DNA of 64,000 bases from Sabellastarte sp. h YS-2021 (GCA_964017235.1 OZ024936.1:33440040-33504039); one strand, 5' to 3'. Shown: positions 11,798-24,560, numbered from the stretch's first letter. A program made the numbers and translations. Notes: generated by a model not told the origin, from the letters alone.

Positions 11798-13085
11798 TTG
11801 GGATAGCTGCTCTGCAGAGATACCCTGAAGATCAAAAATTTCGTCGAAATCGCTCTATGTAGCACGGTTTTCGAAATATTAGCATTTTTGTGTTTTGCAA
11901 TTTTTGCGCAAAAATTCGAAAATTCAAAATGGCCGCCATTTTTGGCAAGAGAAAATTTTTTTTGAAAAGTGGCATGGCTACTCTCCAGAGATACCCTGTG
12001 GGTCAAAAATTTCGTCGAAATCGCTCTATCTAGCACGGTTTTCGAGATATAAGTATTTTTGTGTTTTGCAATTTTGCGAAAAATTCGAAAATTCAAAATG
12101 GCCGCCATTTTTTGCGAGAAATTTTTTGTTTGAAAATTGGCATGGCTACTCTGCAGAGATACCCTGCGGGTCAAAAATTTCGTCGAAATCGCTCTATCTA
12201 GCAGGGTTTTCGAGATATAAGCATATTTATGTTTTGCAATTTTTGCGAAAAATTCGAAAATTCAAAATGGCCGCCATTTTTGGCGAGACAAAATTTTTTT
12301 GAAAATTGGCATGGCTACTCTGCAGATATACCCTGTGGGTCAAAAATTTCGTCGAAATCGCTCTATCTTGCAGGGTTTTCGAGATATAAGCATTTTTATG
12401 TTTTGCAATTTTTGCGAAAAATTCGAAAATTCAAAATGGCCGCCATTTTTGGGGAGGGGAAAATTTTTTCTAAAATTGCCTAGAGTACATTGCTCAGATA
12501 CCCTGTTGCTTGATAATTTTGACGAAATCGCTCTATCTCGCACGGTTAAGGAGATAGAAGTAAATTTGTGTTTTGCCATTTTTGGCAAAAATTCGAAAAT
12601 TCAAAATGGCCGCCATTTTGGGGGAGGGGAAAATTTTTTTACAACTGCCAAGAGTACATTTCTTAGATACCCTGTGGGTAGAAAATTTTGACGAAATCGC
12701 TCTATCTCGCACGGTTAAGGAGATAGAAGCAAATTTGTGTTTTGCCATTTTTGGCAAAAATTCGAAAATTCAAAATGGCCGCCATTTTTGAGCAGGGGAA
12801 AATTTTTTTGAAAATTGCAAAGAGTATATTTCTTAGATACCCTGTGGGTCGAAAATATTGACGAAATCGCTGTATCTCACACGGTTAAGGAGATAGAAGC
12901 AAATTTGTGTTTTGCCATTTTTGGCAAAAATTCGAAAATTCAAAATGGCCGCCATTTTTGAGAAGGGGAAAAGTTTTTGAAAATTGCAAAGAGTACATTC
13001 TTTTGATACCCTGTGGGTCGAAAATTTCGACGAAATCGCTCTATCTCGCACGGTTTGGGAGATATGAGCACATTTGCCTTTTTCA
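11798..13085 (+). repeat. 169-bp satellite-like array, seven units
   Basis: The core 'aaaatggccgccattttt' recurs with its 'atggcc' at 11929, 12098, 12267, 12436, 12606, 12775 and 12945, a period of 169-170 bp. The core is a near-perfect palindrome (AAAATGGC c GCCATTTT). Other constant parts are 'gataccctgtgggtc' and 'gacgaaatcgctctatc'. Units on the right ('cacggttaaggagatagaag') form a subtype distinct from those on the left ('gttttcgagatataag'). Long open frames on both strands are a by-product of the repeat. Confidence 0.95.
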
Positions 13086-13385
13086 GTACTCAAAATAGCT
13101 AATTACTCATTTATTTAATTAATTACTCACTCATCTATGAAGCATTTATTAGGCTTAATAGCATTCCTTAAAATGTCTGGAAACCAAAGAGATACTCAAA
13201 AGTAGCAAAGTAGCTATTACTCAGTTAGCTATAGAGCTATCATCACCAAAAGCAATCCCATAAAAGCTATTAACCCAATAAACCTGCATGCCAAATTTGG
13301 TAAAGATAGGATAGAACTGTTGCCTAAAATGTCTGGAAACCAAGTGGGACGTCAGACGCCGGGCGGCGGAAAAAGCAAAAATAAT

Positions 13386-13412
13386 ATGTCCACCCCCCAG
13401 TGGGGTGGACAT
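13386..13412. repeat. Perfect hairpin at a duplication junction
   Basis: ATGTCCACCCC (13386-13396), five bases, then GGGGTGGACAT (13402-13412). It sits immediately left of copy 2. At the copy 2/copy 3 border (near 19,305-19,318) only the right arm is left, preceded by 'aaaaattga'. Confidence 0.85.
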
Positions 13413-15297
13413 AAATACTCATCGCGCTGCGCCACAATTCATGAATGTCCGGGGAAAAAAAACGAAAAAAAACAGCGATCTCTACAAGCGCGAGCTCTAT
13501 CGAGGCTTGTGCTTAAAAACAAAGCAAATGTTGGAATGGTTTGGCTTATGAGGAAACTCTCACATGACCTTGTAGTAAAGGAAGCATTTAAACTGTTGGT
13601 ACAAAACCATAGCTCATGAACTGTAGGTTCAACACGTAATATCTAGATTTCATTTCTGTGGCAAATGTCACTTGTCTTAAAGATATGTAAAATCAAATTC
13701 TGTCAACTATAGTGAAAACTGCAGAGTTAAAGTATTATAACTTGTGATTTTTATGTTGTGCAAAAGAAAGTTTTTTCAAAAACTCTATGTGTTCAAATAA
13801 ACTGTATTTAATGACATATATTTCATTATGTATCCACTGGATTCATCCTGTGAATACATTAGAATACACCTTGTTACACTGATTATTTATTATTGGTCCC
13901 AGATGTTTGGGATGTAAAACCAATCTACAGGAAATCTAGGGCTGAGAATCTGTGATGTGGTCAGATTTAACCTTGTGCATTATTTCTCTGATAAGGGGGA
14001 TCTAGTTCAACCTTATTTTACACGAGAATTTTATTTATCCCTTTATGGATAATATGCACCATTTAACTTAGCTTTTTGACATACAGTAGCTGGATAATTA
14101 AGGTGTGTCACTGTGTTTTGTGTTTATGTGATACTGCAAATATTTCTTAAATATTTATATCAAAATAAATTTGAAAAATAAAATTGCTAATTTAAACTTT
14201 TATTGTGAAATATTTACCAATCTTAAAAAAAATATCCAACTTATTCGTCAACACAGACATGCAAATTTAAGGTTTCTTAATCTCAACCAGGCCACTGAGC
14301 CCACACAGTCAAATTTCCAATTCTGTCAAAATGCTATTGGTTGGAAACGGTATGGCTATTTCCCTGTAAAAATGAAAATCCAACCTCTTTTACTACCCAG
14401 CAGATCACTGTGAAAAGAGGCACACATATATTTCACAGAGTGTTTATTAACATGAAAAAGCATATACATGTCACAGTGAAATTTTTGATTCATAGATATC
14501 TGCAATAGCAATCAGAGTTTCTACCAAAGAGGGCAGGATGGAGGGATTGTGATTATAAGTTTTTAAATATGGAACTGAGTTCAGGAATATCAGAGTTCCA
14601 TTGTGGCATACAAATACAGATGCATTGATGTGCTTATCACAATACAACTAGGAATGTTAAATACTATTAGCTTATACTTTGTGAGGTTACCCGGAAACCT
14701 ACATGATGAGCTTCTCCCCAATACTACTTTTAACAAAACCATTTCAATTTGATAACTAATTTCATAAATCAAATCTAGTTAGCAGTTCACCTCCCTCTAA
14801 TAAGTGTCTGTTAAACTACCTTCTCCCTTACCTTTATATAAGGCTTCCCACAACCACATTTTAGCCTAGTAATCAGGGCAGGAATCTACCAACCACCCTC
14901 TGCATGGTTTCTTCTGCAAAACTTTTTCTTAACAACTTTAGATTGAGAGAGGTTATCACTTGTAACAGATTTACACAAGAAAACTTCAAATACAATAGCA
15001 CCTTGAGCAAATATAATTCAAACACATCAAGTAAATGACCTGTCACTTTACTTATACTTACAGTTACCTTTAGTTATTACAATGTCATGTACATGAAATA
15101 ACGTACTGCAGTTCCAATAAATACACTTTTATTTTGCATTTAAAACTGAAGTATACATAGCTTTGGTATATTATGAATCACACTTGCATGAATCCCACTG
15201 ACTCTAAATACTGAAGTATGGAAAAGAATTCCATAAATATGTACAACAGGATAATAAACGAAGTCATGGAAAGTCTTTATCATGACAGATGACAAGT

Positions 15298-15379
15298 CAT
15301 ATATATGTTACAGTGAATATGTGTAATCTGGGAATACGCGTATTCACTGACTAGACACATGCACTGTAACATATATATG
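15298..15379. repeat. Palindromic stem in copy 2
   Basis: Same 18-bp arms and inner AATACGCGTATT palindrome as at 9375-9456. Confidence 0.8.
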
Positions 15380-15382
15380 TGA

Positions 15383-15611
15383 GCCTGTAGGGATGTCATC
15401 CTTGCCTCCCACCTCTGAGGCTGGGGTTTGGTTCACGCCACAGCCTCAAGTGGGAAAGCTGGTAGTTGCTTGCTGTTGGTCGGCAGTTTACAATACAGAA
15501 CCTTGACAAAGTGTATGTACTGGTTTCCTCTGCCCTTCAAACTACCCATCGTGATATGACCTGTACAGTGTTGAAAGCGACATAAAACCCCAAATAAATA
15601 AATAAATAAAC
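15383..15611 (+). mobile_element. tRNA-type SINE, copy 2
   Basis: Duplicate of the SINE at 9460-9688, carried by the large direct repeat. Confidence 0.8.
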
Positions 15612-15758
15612 TAGAGGATCGCTCGCAAAAAAAAAGATAATGTTTTTGCATAGCAAAAACAAAGCGTCCCGAAAAGGATATAAAGGTGAGTGCTAAAGTA
15701 TTAAGAAAATGCTTCGTTTCTAGCCTTATACTGTTGTGGCAACCAAAGTCAGTGCAGT

Positions 15759-16113
15759 CTGCTCTATCTAGCACGGTTTTCAAGATATAAGCATTTTTGT
15801 GTTTTGCAAAAAATAAAAAAATTAAAAATGTCCGCTATATTTGGCGAGACAAAAATATTTTGAAAATTGGCATGGCTACTCTGCAGAGATACCCAGCAGG
15901 TCCAAAATTTTGTTGAGTTCACTCCATATAGCACGGTTTTCGAGATATAAGCATTTTTGTGTTTTGCAAAAACTTTGAAAATTCAAAATGGCCACCATTT
16001 TTGGGGAGACAAAAATTTTTGTCAAGACCACTGCCGCGGTGTGTATCTCCCGCCGAGCATTAAAGCAGAAGAAATAGCTTTTCCGAGATATTCACAATTT
16101 TTCATTTTCGTGT
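15759..16113 (+). repeat. Degenerate lead-in units of the 169-bp repeat, copy 2
   Basis: Duplicate of 9836-10190. Confidence 0.75.
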
Positions 16114-16115
16114 GT

Positions 16116-17718
16116 GAAAGCTCTTCCAAAAGTAGGTGAATGAGTTATTTGAGAAAAATTGGCTATCTGCAATACTATTAAGAGATAATTCACATTTACT
16201 CATTTTGAGTAGGTGAATAATTATCTATGGGTCTGAAACTTCACCAAGTGAAAGCTCTCCCAAAAGTAGGTGAATGAGTTATTTGAGAAAAATTGGCTAT
16301 CTGCAATACTTTTAGAGATAATTCGCATTTACTCATTTTGAGTAGGTGAGTAATTAGCTATGGGTCTGAAACTTCACCATGTGAAAGCTCTCCCACAAGT
16401 AGATGAATGAGTATTTGATAAAAATTGGGTATCCGCAATACTTTTACAGATAATTAGCATTTACTCATTTTGAGTAGGTGAATAAATAGCTATGGGTCTG
16501 AAACTTCACAGAGTGAAAGCTCTCCCAAAAGTAGGTGAATGAGTTATTTGAGAAAAATTGGCTATCTGCAATACTTTTAGAGATAATTCACATTTACTCA
16601 TTTTGAGTAGGTGAATAATTAGCTATGGGTCTGAAACTTCACCAAGTGAAAGCTCTGCCAAAAGTAGGTGAATGAGTTATTTGAGAAAAATTGGCTATCT
16701 GCAATACTTTTAGAGATAATTCGCATTTACTCATTTTCAGTAGGTGAGTAACTAGCTATGGGTCTGAAACTTCACCAAGTGAAAGCTCTCCCAAAAGTAG
16801 GTGAATGATTAATTTGAGAAAAATTAGCTATCTGCAATACTTTTAGAGATAATTCGCATTTACTCATTTTGAGTAGGTGAGTAATTAGCTATGGGTCTGA
16901 AACTTCACCAAGTGAAAGCTCTCCCAAAAGTAGGTGAATGAGTTATTTGAGAAAAATTGGCTATCTGCAATACTTTTAGAGATAATTCGCATTTACTCAT
17001 TTTGAGTAGGTGAGTAATTAGCTGTGGGTCTGAAACTTCACCAAGTGAAAGCTCTCCCAAAACTAGGTGAATGATTAATTTGAGAAAAATTGGCTATCTG
17101 CAATACTTTTAGAGATAATTCGCATTTACTCATTTTGAGTAGGTGAGTAATTAGCTATGGGTCTGAAACTTCACAGTGAAAGCTCTCCCAAAAGTAGGTG
17201 AATGAGTTATTTGAGAAAAATTGGGTATCTGCAATACTTTTAGAGATAATTCGCATTTACTCATTTTGAGTAGGTGAGTAATTAGCTATGGGTCTGAAAC
17301 TTCACCAAGTGAAAGTTCTCCCAAAAGTAGGTGAATGAGTTATTTGAGAAAAATTGGCTATCTGCAATACTTTTAGAGATAATTCACATTTACTCATTTT
17401 CAGTAGGTGAGTAATTAGCTATGGGTCTGAAACTTCACCAAGTGAAAGCTCTGCCAAAAGTAGGTGAATGAGTTATTTGAGAAAAATTGGCTATCTGCAA
17501 TACTTTTAGAGATAATTCGCATTTACTCATTTTGAGTAGGTGAGTAATTAGCTATGGGTCTGAAACTTCACAGAGTGAAAGCTCTCCCAAAAGTAGGTGA
17601 ATGAGTTATTTGAGAAAAATTGGCCATCTGCAATACTTTTAGAGGTAATTCGCATTTACTCTTTTTGAGTAGGTGAGCAATTAGCTATGGGTCTGAAACT
17701 TCACCAAGTGAAAGCTCT
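16116..17718 (+). repeat. 133-bp tandem array, copy 2
   Basis: Duplicate of 10193-11797 with the same order of unit variants and a 2-bp loss in one unit near 17,175 ('cttcacagtgaaag' for 'cttcacagagtgaaag'). Confidence 0.95.
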
Positions 17719-19006
17719 TTGGGATAGCTGCTCTGCAGAGATACCCTGAAGATCAAAAATTTCGTCGAAATCGCTCTATGTAGCACGGTTTTCGAAATAT
17801 TAGCATTTTTGTGTTTTGCAATTTTTGCGCAAAAATTCGAAAATTCAAAATGGCCGCCATTTTTGGCAAGAGAAAATTTTTTTTGAAAAGTGGCATGGCT
17901 ACTCTCCAGAGATACCCTGTGGGTCAAAAATTTCGTCGAAATCGCTCTATCTAGCACGGTTTTCGAGATATAAGTATTTTTGTGTTTTGCAATTTTGCGA
18001 AAAATTCGAAAATTCAAAATGGCCGCCATTTTTTGCGAGAAATTTTTTGTTTGAAAATTGGCATGGCTACTCTGCAGAGATACCCTGCGGGTCAAAAATT
18101 TCGTCGAAATCGCTCTATCTAGCAGGGTTTTCGAGATATAAGCATATTTATGTTTTGCAATTTTTGCGAAAAATTCGAAAATTCAAAATGGCCGCCATTT
18201 TTGGCGAGACAAAATTTTTTTGAAAATTGGCATGGCTACTCTGCAGATATACCCTGTGGGTCAAAAATTTCGTCGAAATCGCTCTATCTTGCAGGGTTTT
18301 CGAGATATAAGCATTTTTATGTTTTGCAATTTTTGCGAAAAATTCGAAAATTCAAAATGGCCGCCATTTTTGGGGAGGGGAAAATTTTTTCTAAAATTGC
18401 CTAGAGTACATTGCTCAGATACCCTGTTGCTTGATAATTTTGTCGAAATCGCTCTATCTCGCACGGTTAAGGAGATAGAAGTAAATTTGTGTTTTGCCAT
18501 TTTTGGCAAAAATTCGAAAATTCAAAATGGCCGCCATTTTGGGGGAGGGGAAAATTTTTTTACAACTGCCAAGAGTACATTTCTTAGATACCCTGTGGGT
18601 AGAAAATTTTGACGAAATCGCTCTATCTCGCACGGTTAAGGAGATAGAAGCAAATTTGTGTTTTGCCATTTTTGGCAAAAATTCGAAAATTCAAAATGGC
18701 CGCCATTTTTGAGCAGGGGAAAATTTTTTTGAAAATTGCAAAGAGTATATTTCTTAGATACCCTGTGGGTCGAAAATATTGACGAAATCGCTGTATCTCA
18801 CACGGTTAAGGAGATAGAAGCAAATTTGTGTTTTGCCATTTTTGGCAAAAATTCGAAAATTCAAAATGGCCGCCATTTTTGAGAAGGGGAAAAGTTTTTG
18901 AAAATTGCAAAGAGTACATTCTTTTGATACCCTGTGGGTCGAAAATTTCGACGAAATCGCTCTATCTCGCACGGTTTGGGAGATATGAGCACATTTGCCT
19001 TTTTCA
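17719..19006 (+). repeat. 169-bp satellite-like array, copy 2
   Basis: Duplicate of 11798-13085 at an offset of 5921 bp, nearly identical. Confidence 0.95.
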
Positions 19007-21222
19007 GTACTCAAAATAGCTAATTACTCATTTATTTAATTAATTACTCACTCATCTATGAAGCATTTATTAGGCTTAATAGCATTCCTTAAAATGTCTG
19101 GAAACCAAAGAGATACTCAAAAGTAGCAAAGTAGCTATTACTCAGTTAGCTATAGAGCTATCATCACCAAAAGCAATCCCATAAAAGCTATTAACCCAAT
19201 AAACCTGCATGCCAAATTTGGTAAAGATAGGATAGAACTGTTGCCTAAAATGTCTGGAAACCAAGTGGGACGTCAGACGCCGGGCGGCGGAAAAAGCAAA
19301 AATTGAGTGGGGTGGACATAAATACTCATCGCGCTGCGCCACAATTCATGAATGTCCGGGGAAAAAAAACGAAAAAAAAACAGCGATCTCTACAAGCGCG
19401 AGCTCTATCGAGGCTTGTGCTTAAAAACAAAGCAAATGTTGGAATGGTTTGGCTTATGAGGAAACTCTCACATGACCTTGTAGTAAAGGAAGCATTTAAA
19501 CTGTTGGTACAAAACCATAGCTCATGAACTGTAGGTTCAACACGTAATATCTAGATTTCATTTCTGTGGCAAATGTCACTTGTCTTAAAGATATGTAAAA
19601 TCAAATTCTGTCAACTATAGTGAAAACTGCAGAGTTAAAGTATTATAACTTGTGATTTTTATGTTGTGCAAAAGAAAGTTTTTTCAAAAACTCTATGTGT
19701 TCAAATAAACTGTATTTAATGACATATATTTCATTATGTATCCACTGGATTCATCCTGTGAATACATTAGAATACACCTTGTTACACTGATTATTTATTA
19801 TTGGTCCCAGATGTTTGGGATGTAAAACCAATCTACAGGAAATCTAGGGCTGAGAATCTGTGATGTGGTCAGATTTAACCTTGTGCATTATTTCTCTGAT
19901 AAGGGGGATCTAGTTCAACCTTATTTTACACGAGAATTTTATTTATCCCTTTATGGATAATATGCACCATTTAACTTAGCTTTTTGACATACAGTAGCTG
20001 GATAATTAAGGTGTGTCACTGTGTTTTGTGTTTATGTGATACTGCAAATATTTCTTAAATATTTATATCAAAATATATTTGAAAAATAAAATTGTTAATT
20101 TAAACTTTTATTGTGAAATATTTACCAATCTTAAAAAAAATATTTCTTTGAGGAATCCAACTTATTCGTCAACACAGACATGCAAATTTAAGGTTTCTTA
20201 ATCTCAACCAGGCCACTGAGCCCACACAGTCAAATTTCCAATTCTGTCAAAATGCTATTGGTAGGAAACGGTATGGCTATTTCCCTGTAAAAAATGAAAA
20301 TCCAACCTCTTTTACTACCCAGCAGATCACTGTGAAAAGAGGCACGCATATATTTCACAGAGTGTTTATTAACATGAAAAAGCATATACATGTCACAGTG
20401 AAATTTTTGATTCACAGATATCTGCAATAGCACTCAGAGTTTCTACCAAAGAGGGCAGGATGGAGGGATTGTGATTATAAGTCTTTAAATATGGACCTAA
20501 GTTCAGGAACATCAGAGTGCCATTGTGGCATACATATACAGATGCACTGATGTGCTTATCACAATACAACAAGGAATGTTAAGTGTGCTATTAGCTTATG
20601 CCTAGTGAGGTTACCTGGAAACCTACATGATGTACTTCTCCCCAATACTACTTTTAACAAAACCATTTCAATTTGATAACTAATTTCATAAACCAAATCT
20701 AGTTAGCAGTTCACCTCCCTCTAGTAACTGTCTGTTAAAACTACCTTCTCCCTTACCTTTATATAAGGCTTCCCACAACCATATTTTAGCCTAGTAATCA
20801 GGGCAGGAATGTACCAACCACCCTCTGCATGGTTTCTTCTGCACAACTTTTTCTTAACAACTTTAGCTTGAGATAGGTTGTCACTTGTAACAGATTTACA
20901 CAAGAAAACTTCAAATACAATAGCACCTTGAGCAAATATAATTCAAACACATTAAGTAAATGACCTGTCACTTTACTTTTACTTACAGCTACCTTTAGTT
21001 ATCACAATGTCATGTACATGAAATAGCGTACTGCAGTTCCAATAAATACACTTTTATTTTGCATTTAAAACTGAAGTATACATAGCTTTGGTATATTATG
21101 AATCACACTTGCATGAATCCCACTGACTCTAAATACTGAAGTATGGAAAAGAATTCCATAAATATGTACAACAGGAAAATAAACGAAGTCATGGAAAGTC
21201 TTTATCATGACAGATGACAAGT

Positions 21223-21304
21223 CATATATATGTTACAGTGAATATGTGTAATCTGGGAATACGCGTATTCACTGACTAGACACATGCACTGTAACATATA
21301 TATG
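21223..21304. repeat. Palindromic stem in copy 3
   Basis: Same 18-bp arms as at 9375-9456. Both arms are unchanged although the neighbouring DNA of copy 3 has diverged by several percent. Confidence 0.8.
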
Positions 21305-21306
21305 TG

Positions 21307-21534
21307 AGCCTGTAGGGATGTCATCCTCGCCTCCCACCTCTGAGGCTGGGGTTTGGTTCACGGCACAGCCTCAAGTGGGAAAGCTGGTAGTTGCTTGCTG
21401 TTGGTCGGCAGTTTACAGTACAGAACCCTGTCGAAGTGTATGTGCTGGTTTCCTCTGCCCTTTAAACTACACGTCGTGATATGACCTGTACAGTGTTGAA
21501 AGCGACATAAAACCCCAAATAAGTAAATAAATAA
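21307..21534 (+). mobile_element. tRNA-type SINE, copy 3
   Basis: Same insertion as at 9460-9688 in the diverged copy 3. The tail is 'aaataagtaaataaataaaa' and then unrelated DNA begins, which makes this tail the natural right edge of the older repeat. Confidence 0.8.
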
Positions 21535-21535
21535 A

Positions 21536-22304
21536 AGTAAGAATGTCATCTGCTACAATAAACAAAGAGACAGCTGCCTGTTGAGGCATTACAAGTCAGC
21601 TATGTGAGTGTGACATCTCTTATAAACCGTTTTATTTATAGGAATATATTACTTTAGCATATTAATTATGTTGTCCAATGTACATTGGACTATTTACTTC
21701 AGAGAAAAGAGAACAAATATTTGCATACAACAAGAAGTAAAGCAATAACACAGTCACTTTCAACACATGATATTAAAACAAAACACATACATACAGAATA
21801 TAAATTTTACAAAATTTTCTTATAATTTTCTATTTTGGAACACATCCGACCTTAAACTTGAGCTTTTTAGTGCTAAACTTTATAGACCCTGAGTTCAGGT
21901 TGTGTTTCACTTTGCACATTTGGAATTTTCACACATTTCTTTTAAGAGCTAGGGTCATATTGGGACAGCCTATCAGTGTATACAACACAGTGTTATAAAC
22001 TGGGTTCAAACACATGACCACAGAGGTAAACATCAAGCGATTATATGGTACACTGATCACCACCAGGGCACTGTGGCCGTGAGTGTCATCATGTATTGGT
22101 GGAATGTAACATCACTTTCGACACATTGTACAGGTCTTATCACAGTGAGCACTATTTATAGGGGTTGGGGGCTTGCCCCCATTTATAACTGTTAATTTAA
22201 TTTTATATTTTCTTGACAATTTCTTGTAATTATCAAATTTGGCGGATCCCGTACCGGTAAATTAAAATTGCCCCCAGTGTCCCTCCGACAGTTATATTTA
22301 CCGT
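21536..22304. other. Intergenic, no feature recognised
   Basis: A+T-rich DNA with no exon or RNA gene recognised. A short palindrome 'gggggcttgccccc' is at about 22,168. Confidence 0.4.
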
Positions 22305-22475
22305 AAATTTCCAAAATAATGCCCAGATTCAAATAAACGCCTGGTTCAAATTAACGCCTGGTACCAAGCACACTGTTTACAATTTATAACACTGTTTTTT
22401 GTATTTCAAAAGAACGCCTGGTTCAATTTAATGCCTGGTCTGATGCCATTTGAAAATAATTAACGCCCGGGCCAT
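22305..22475. repeat. Short degenerate tandem motif
   Basis: A roughly 20-bp phrase, 'aacgcctggttcaaat', recurs about five times with changes (acgcctggtacc, atgcctggtctg, acgcccgggcc). Confidence 0.5.
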
Positions 22476-22618
22476 ATTTTGTACGGTAATTAGCCCCGTC
22501 ACATCCATACTGATATAACGTATTGATGGACTCTATTGCAAATATATCAATAGCACTCCAAGGCCCAACACATCTAATATCGCTTATGAGTGAAATAATT
22601 ACTCTTTTAAAGAATTCC

Positions 22619-22749
22619 TGGCCTGGTATTCTGAAGAGATCAAGCTCAAGTCGAGCCAAAAATGAGCTCAAGTTTACACCTATTAAAACTAAAACTTCAG
22701 CTAATTTTTGGCTCAACTTGGGCGTGCTCCCTTTTGTGAATACGGCCCC
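22619..22749. mobile_element. Foldback MITE, copy 1
   Basis: Imperfect inverted repeat: 'caagctcaagtcgagcc' and 'gagctcaag' on the left against 'ttttggctcaacttg' on the right, ending in 'tgaatacggcccc'. It is the same family as 23464-23596. No coding capacity. Confidence 0.65.
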
Positions 22750-23463
22750 TAGATCTAGATGGTGACCTGAATCACTACGGAAATTGAATCATTTGTTCAC
22801 TATAACATTGTGAACATTTCCTGAAAATTTCATCAAAAATTTTCCACAAGTTTTCAAGTTATTTGACAAACAAATCAACAAACACATGCCACCAAAAAGC
22901 ATCCTCCTTGGTGGAGGTTATAACTCAAATGTCACATGATTTTAACATAATACAGAGGACTATAAGTAGACTAATTCATGAAACATATAGTTATTACAAA
23001 ACTAAAGCCATTTACCATGGATGGGTTGATTTAATTTGACATATCAGTGTCATTAATGGAGCAACTTTCTAAGTTTTATACATATCAAGCACTTAACATA
23101 TACAGCAAAGTGACTATATGTGTCAAGGCTTTTAAAGAGTACATAAGTACTTGTTAAACAGTATAGAAGTACTTGTTAAACACTACAGTGGCTGATCATT
23201 TAGAGCGCACAATACAGGAAACATTTTTCCCAAATGAATGTATGCACTCGGTGAAATATTCGTCCAAAACAACTAAGTAAAATGATCATTTTTTTCTGTC
23301 ACTTTCTGAGGAAAAAACAAGGGTCAACTCTTGTTGCTATTTCACTCAAAACAGTACTTCTTAAAAAGTAGATTTACGGTGAGAGAGTACTTGACCACAA
23401 AACTTACGAGTCATAGTGTATAAATACATGTATTACTGTAAAACACTGGACCAGTTACCAGTC

Positions 23464-23596
23464 TGGGTTGGTATTCACAAAAGGCATCAAGCTCAAGTTG
23501 AGCCAAAAAATCAGCTCAAGTCTACAGCTTTTAATACCAAATTTGAGCTGATTTTTGGCTCAACTTGATCTTGATCCCTTTTTTGTATATAGCCCC
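23464..23596. mobile_element. Foldback MITE, copy 2
   Basis: Left arm 'tattcacaaaaggcatcaag' and 'caagttgagccaaaaaatc'; right arm 'gatttttggctcaacttg' ending near 'agcccc'. The two arms pair over most of the element. The GGGGC-GTATTC ends resemble those at 42,360 and 55,165, so a wider family may be present. Confidence 0.7.
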
Positions 23597-23599
23597 AGT

Positions 23600-24560
23600 A
23601 TTTCAAAGTAATTTCAATCAATATGGAGTTTCAAGACTGACCAAGTGGCAAGTGCTAAAGAATAAATGGTTTTAATGTTACTTTCCATGATGTCAAGAAT
23701 GTCTGTTGTGGTAGCACCCCACTCTCAAAAGTATGTCTCTGAAGAATTCTGTAGATTATATTTATTACAATACAGTACTTTCTGCCTCATGCATTTTCTG
23801 TTTACGACATGCATTTTGAATACTAGCGTTTTGATTGAAATAGTAGCTTAAAATTAGCCAATCAAATTGTGGCTTATAAAGACAACAAAACAAAGACAAC
23901 AGAAGCAAATAATTCAGCAATTAAAAATATATGAACAGTTTTGTTTTTCTTAGGTTACAAAACATCCGGACATGTCATTCTGGAAAGATAGAAGTCTGTG
24001 GGAAGAGTTACAAGTTACCAGGTGCTAATTTTGTCACTGACAGTTCAAGACTGTTTCTAATAGAATGTCCCAAAACCAATCCTATATAACTTCTGTCATT
24101 AATTAAATCCATGTGAGATTTTGGTTCACATATCTTTGTTTGCAAAAAGAAATCATTTCTATGGACATTTTTGCAGCAATTATATGTTTCTTCAAATACT
24201 CCACACCCTATAAGTTTAAGTAAATTTACATAAATGCATATTTCAGGAAACACCAATAAAAACCTCAAGCAACTCCAAGTGTTAATTTCAAGGTTGGTGG
24301 TTATTAGGAAAATTGCAATATTTTTAATTTAAATTTGTATACCTTTATACCAACTCTTACAATAAACATATATAAAGCTGGGGTCAGAATCACTTCTTCA
24401 TATTAATTGGCTGACAGAATAATAATAACAAAAACAGACAATCAAAATATACTGTTCCAAAGTCATAATTTTACAAAAACAATGATCAAACCACATGTAA
24501 CATGCTATTGCAAGTTCACCTCAGAAACAAATACATTGAGCACCTCTGTAACAAGCTGAT
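23600..24560. other. Intergenic, no feature recognised
   Basis: A+T-rich DNA with no recognisable exon, RNA gene or complete element. Confidence 0.4.

Larger units (their letters stand above)
7169..13413 (+). repeat. Large direct repeat, copy 1
   Basis: First of three direct copies. The left edge is 'aatactcatc'. In order it contains two degenerate 147-bp-family units (about 7636-8057, reversed), unique-looking A+T-rich DNA, a palindromic stem (9375-9456), a SINE (9460-9688), a degenerate satellite lead-in (9836-10190), a 133-bp array and a 169-bp array. The left roughly 0.9 kb differs from copy 2 at about 4 percent of positions (my count by eye), and holds about 316 bp absent from copies 2 and 3. 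From about 8,410 rightward it is nearly identical to copy 2 at a constant offset of 5923 bp. No protein-coding gene is evident inside. Confidence 0.9.
13414..19320 (+). repeat. Large direct repeat, copy 2
   Basis: Second copy, about 5.9 kb. Its first roughly 740 bases are nearly identical to copy 3 and differ from copy 1. From about 14,168 rightward it follows copy 1. A 2-bp loss in the 133-bp array (near 17,175) changes the offset from copy 1 from 5923 to 5921. It is therefore a mosaic of the two outer copies. Confidence 0.9.
19321..21535 (+). repeat. Large direct repeat, copy 3 (left part only)
   Basis: This copy matches the left part of copies 1 and 2 through the SINE and ends in its A+T-rich tail. 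The satellite arrays are absent. The first roughly 750 bases are almost identical to copy 2; beyond about 20,080 it diverges by several percent and has a 14-bp insertion near 20,140. Confidence 0.9.

Noticed and set aside
11764..13098. Long open frames on both strands through the 169-bp array (and the copy at 17,685-19,019)
   Set aside because: They overlap on opposite strands, repeat with the 169-bp period, and encode the same phrase (for example 'NSKWPPF') many times. They are by-products of a tandem repeat lacking stops, not genes.
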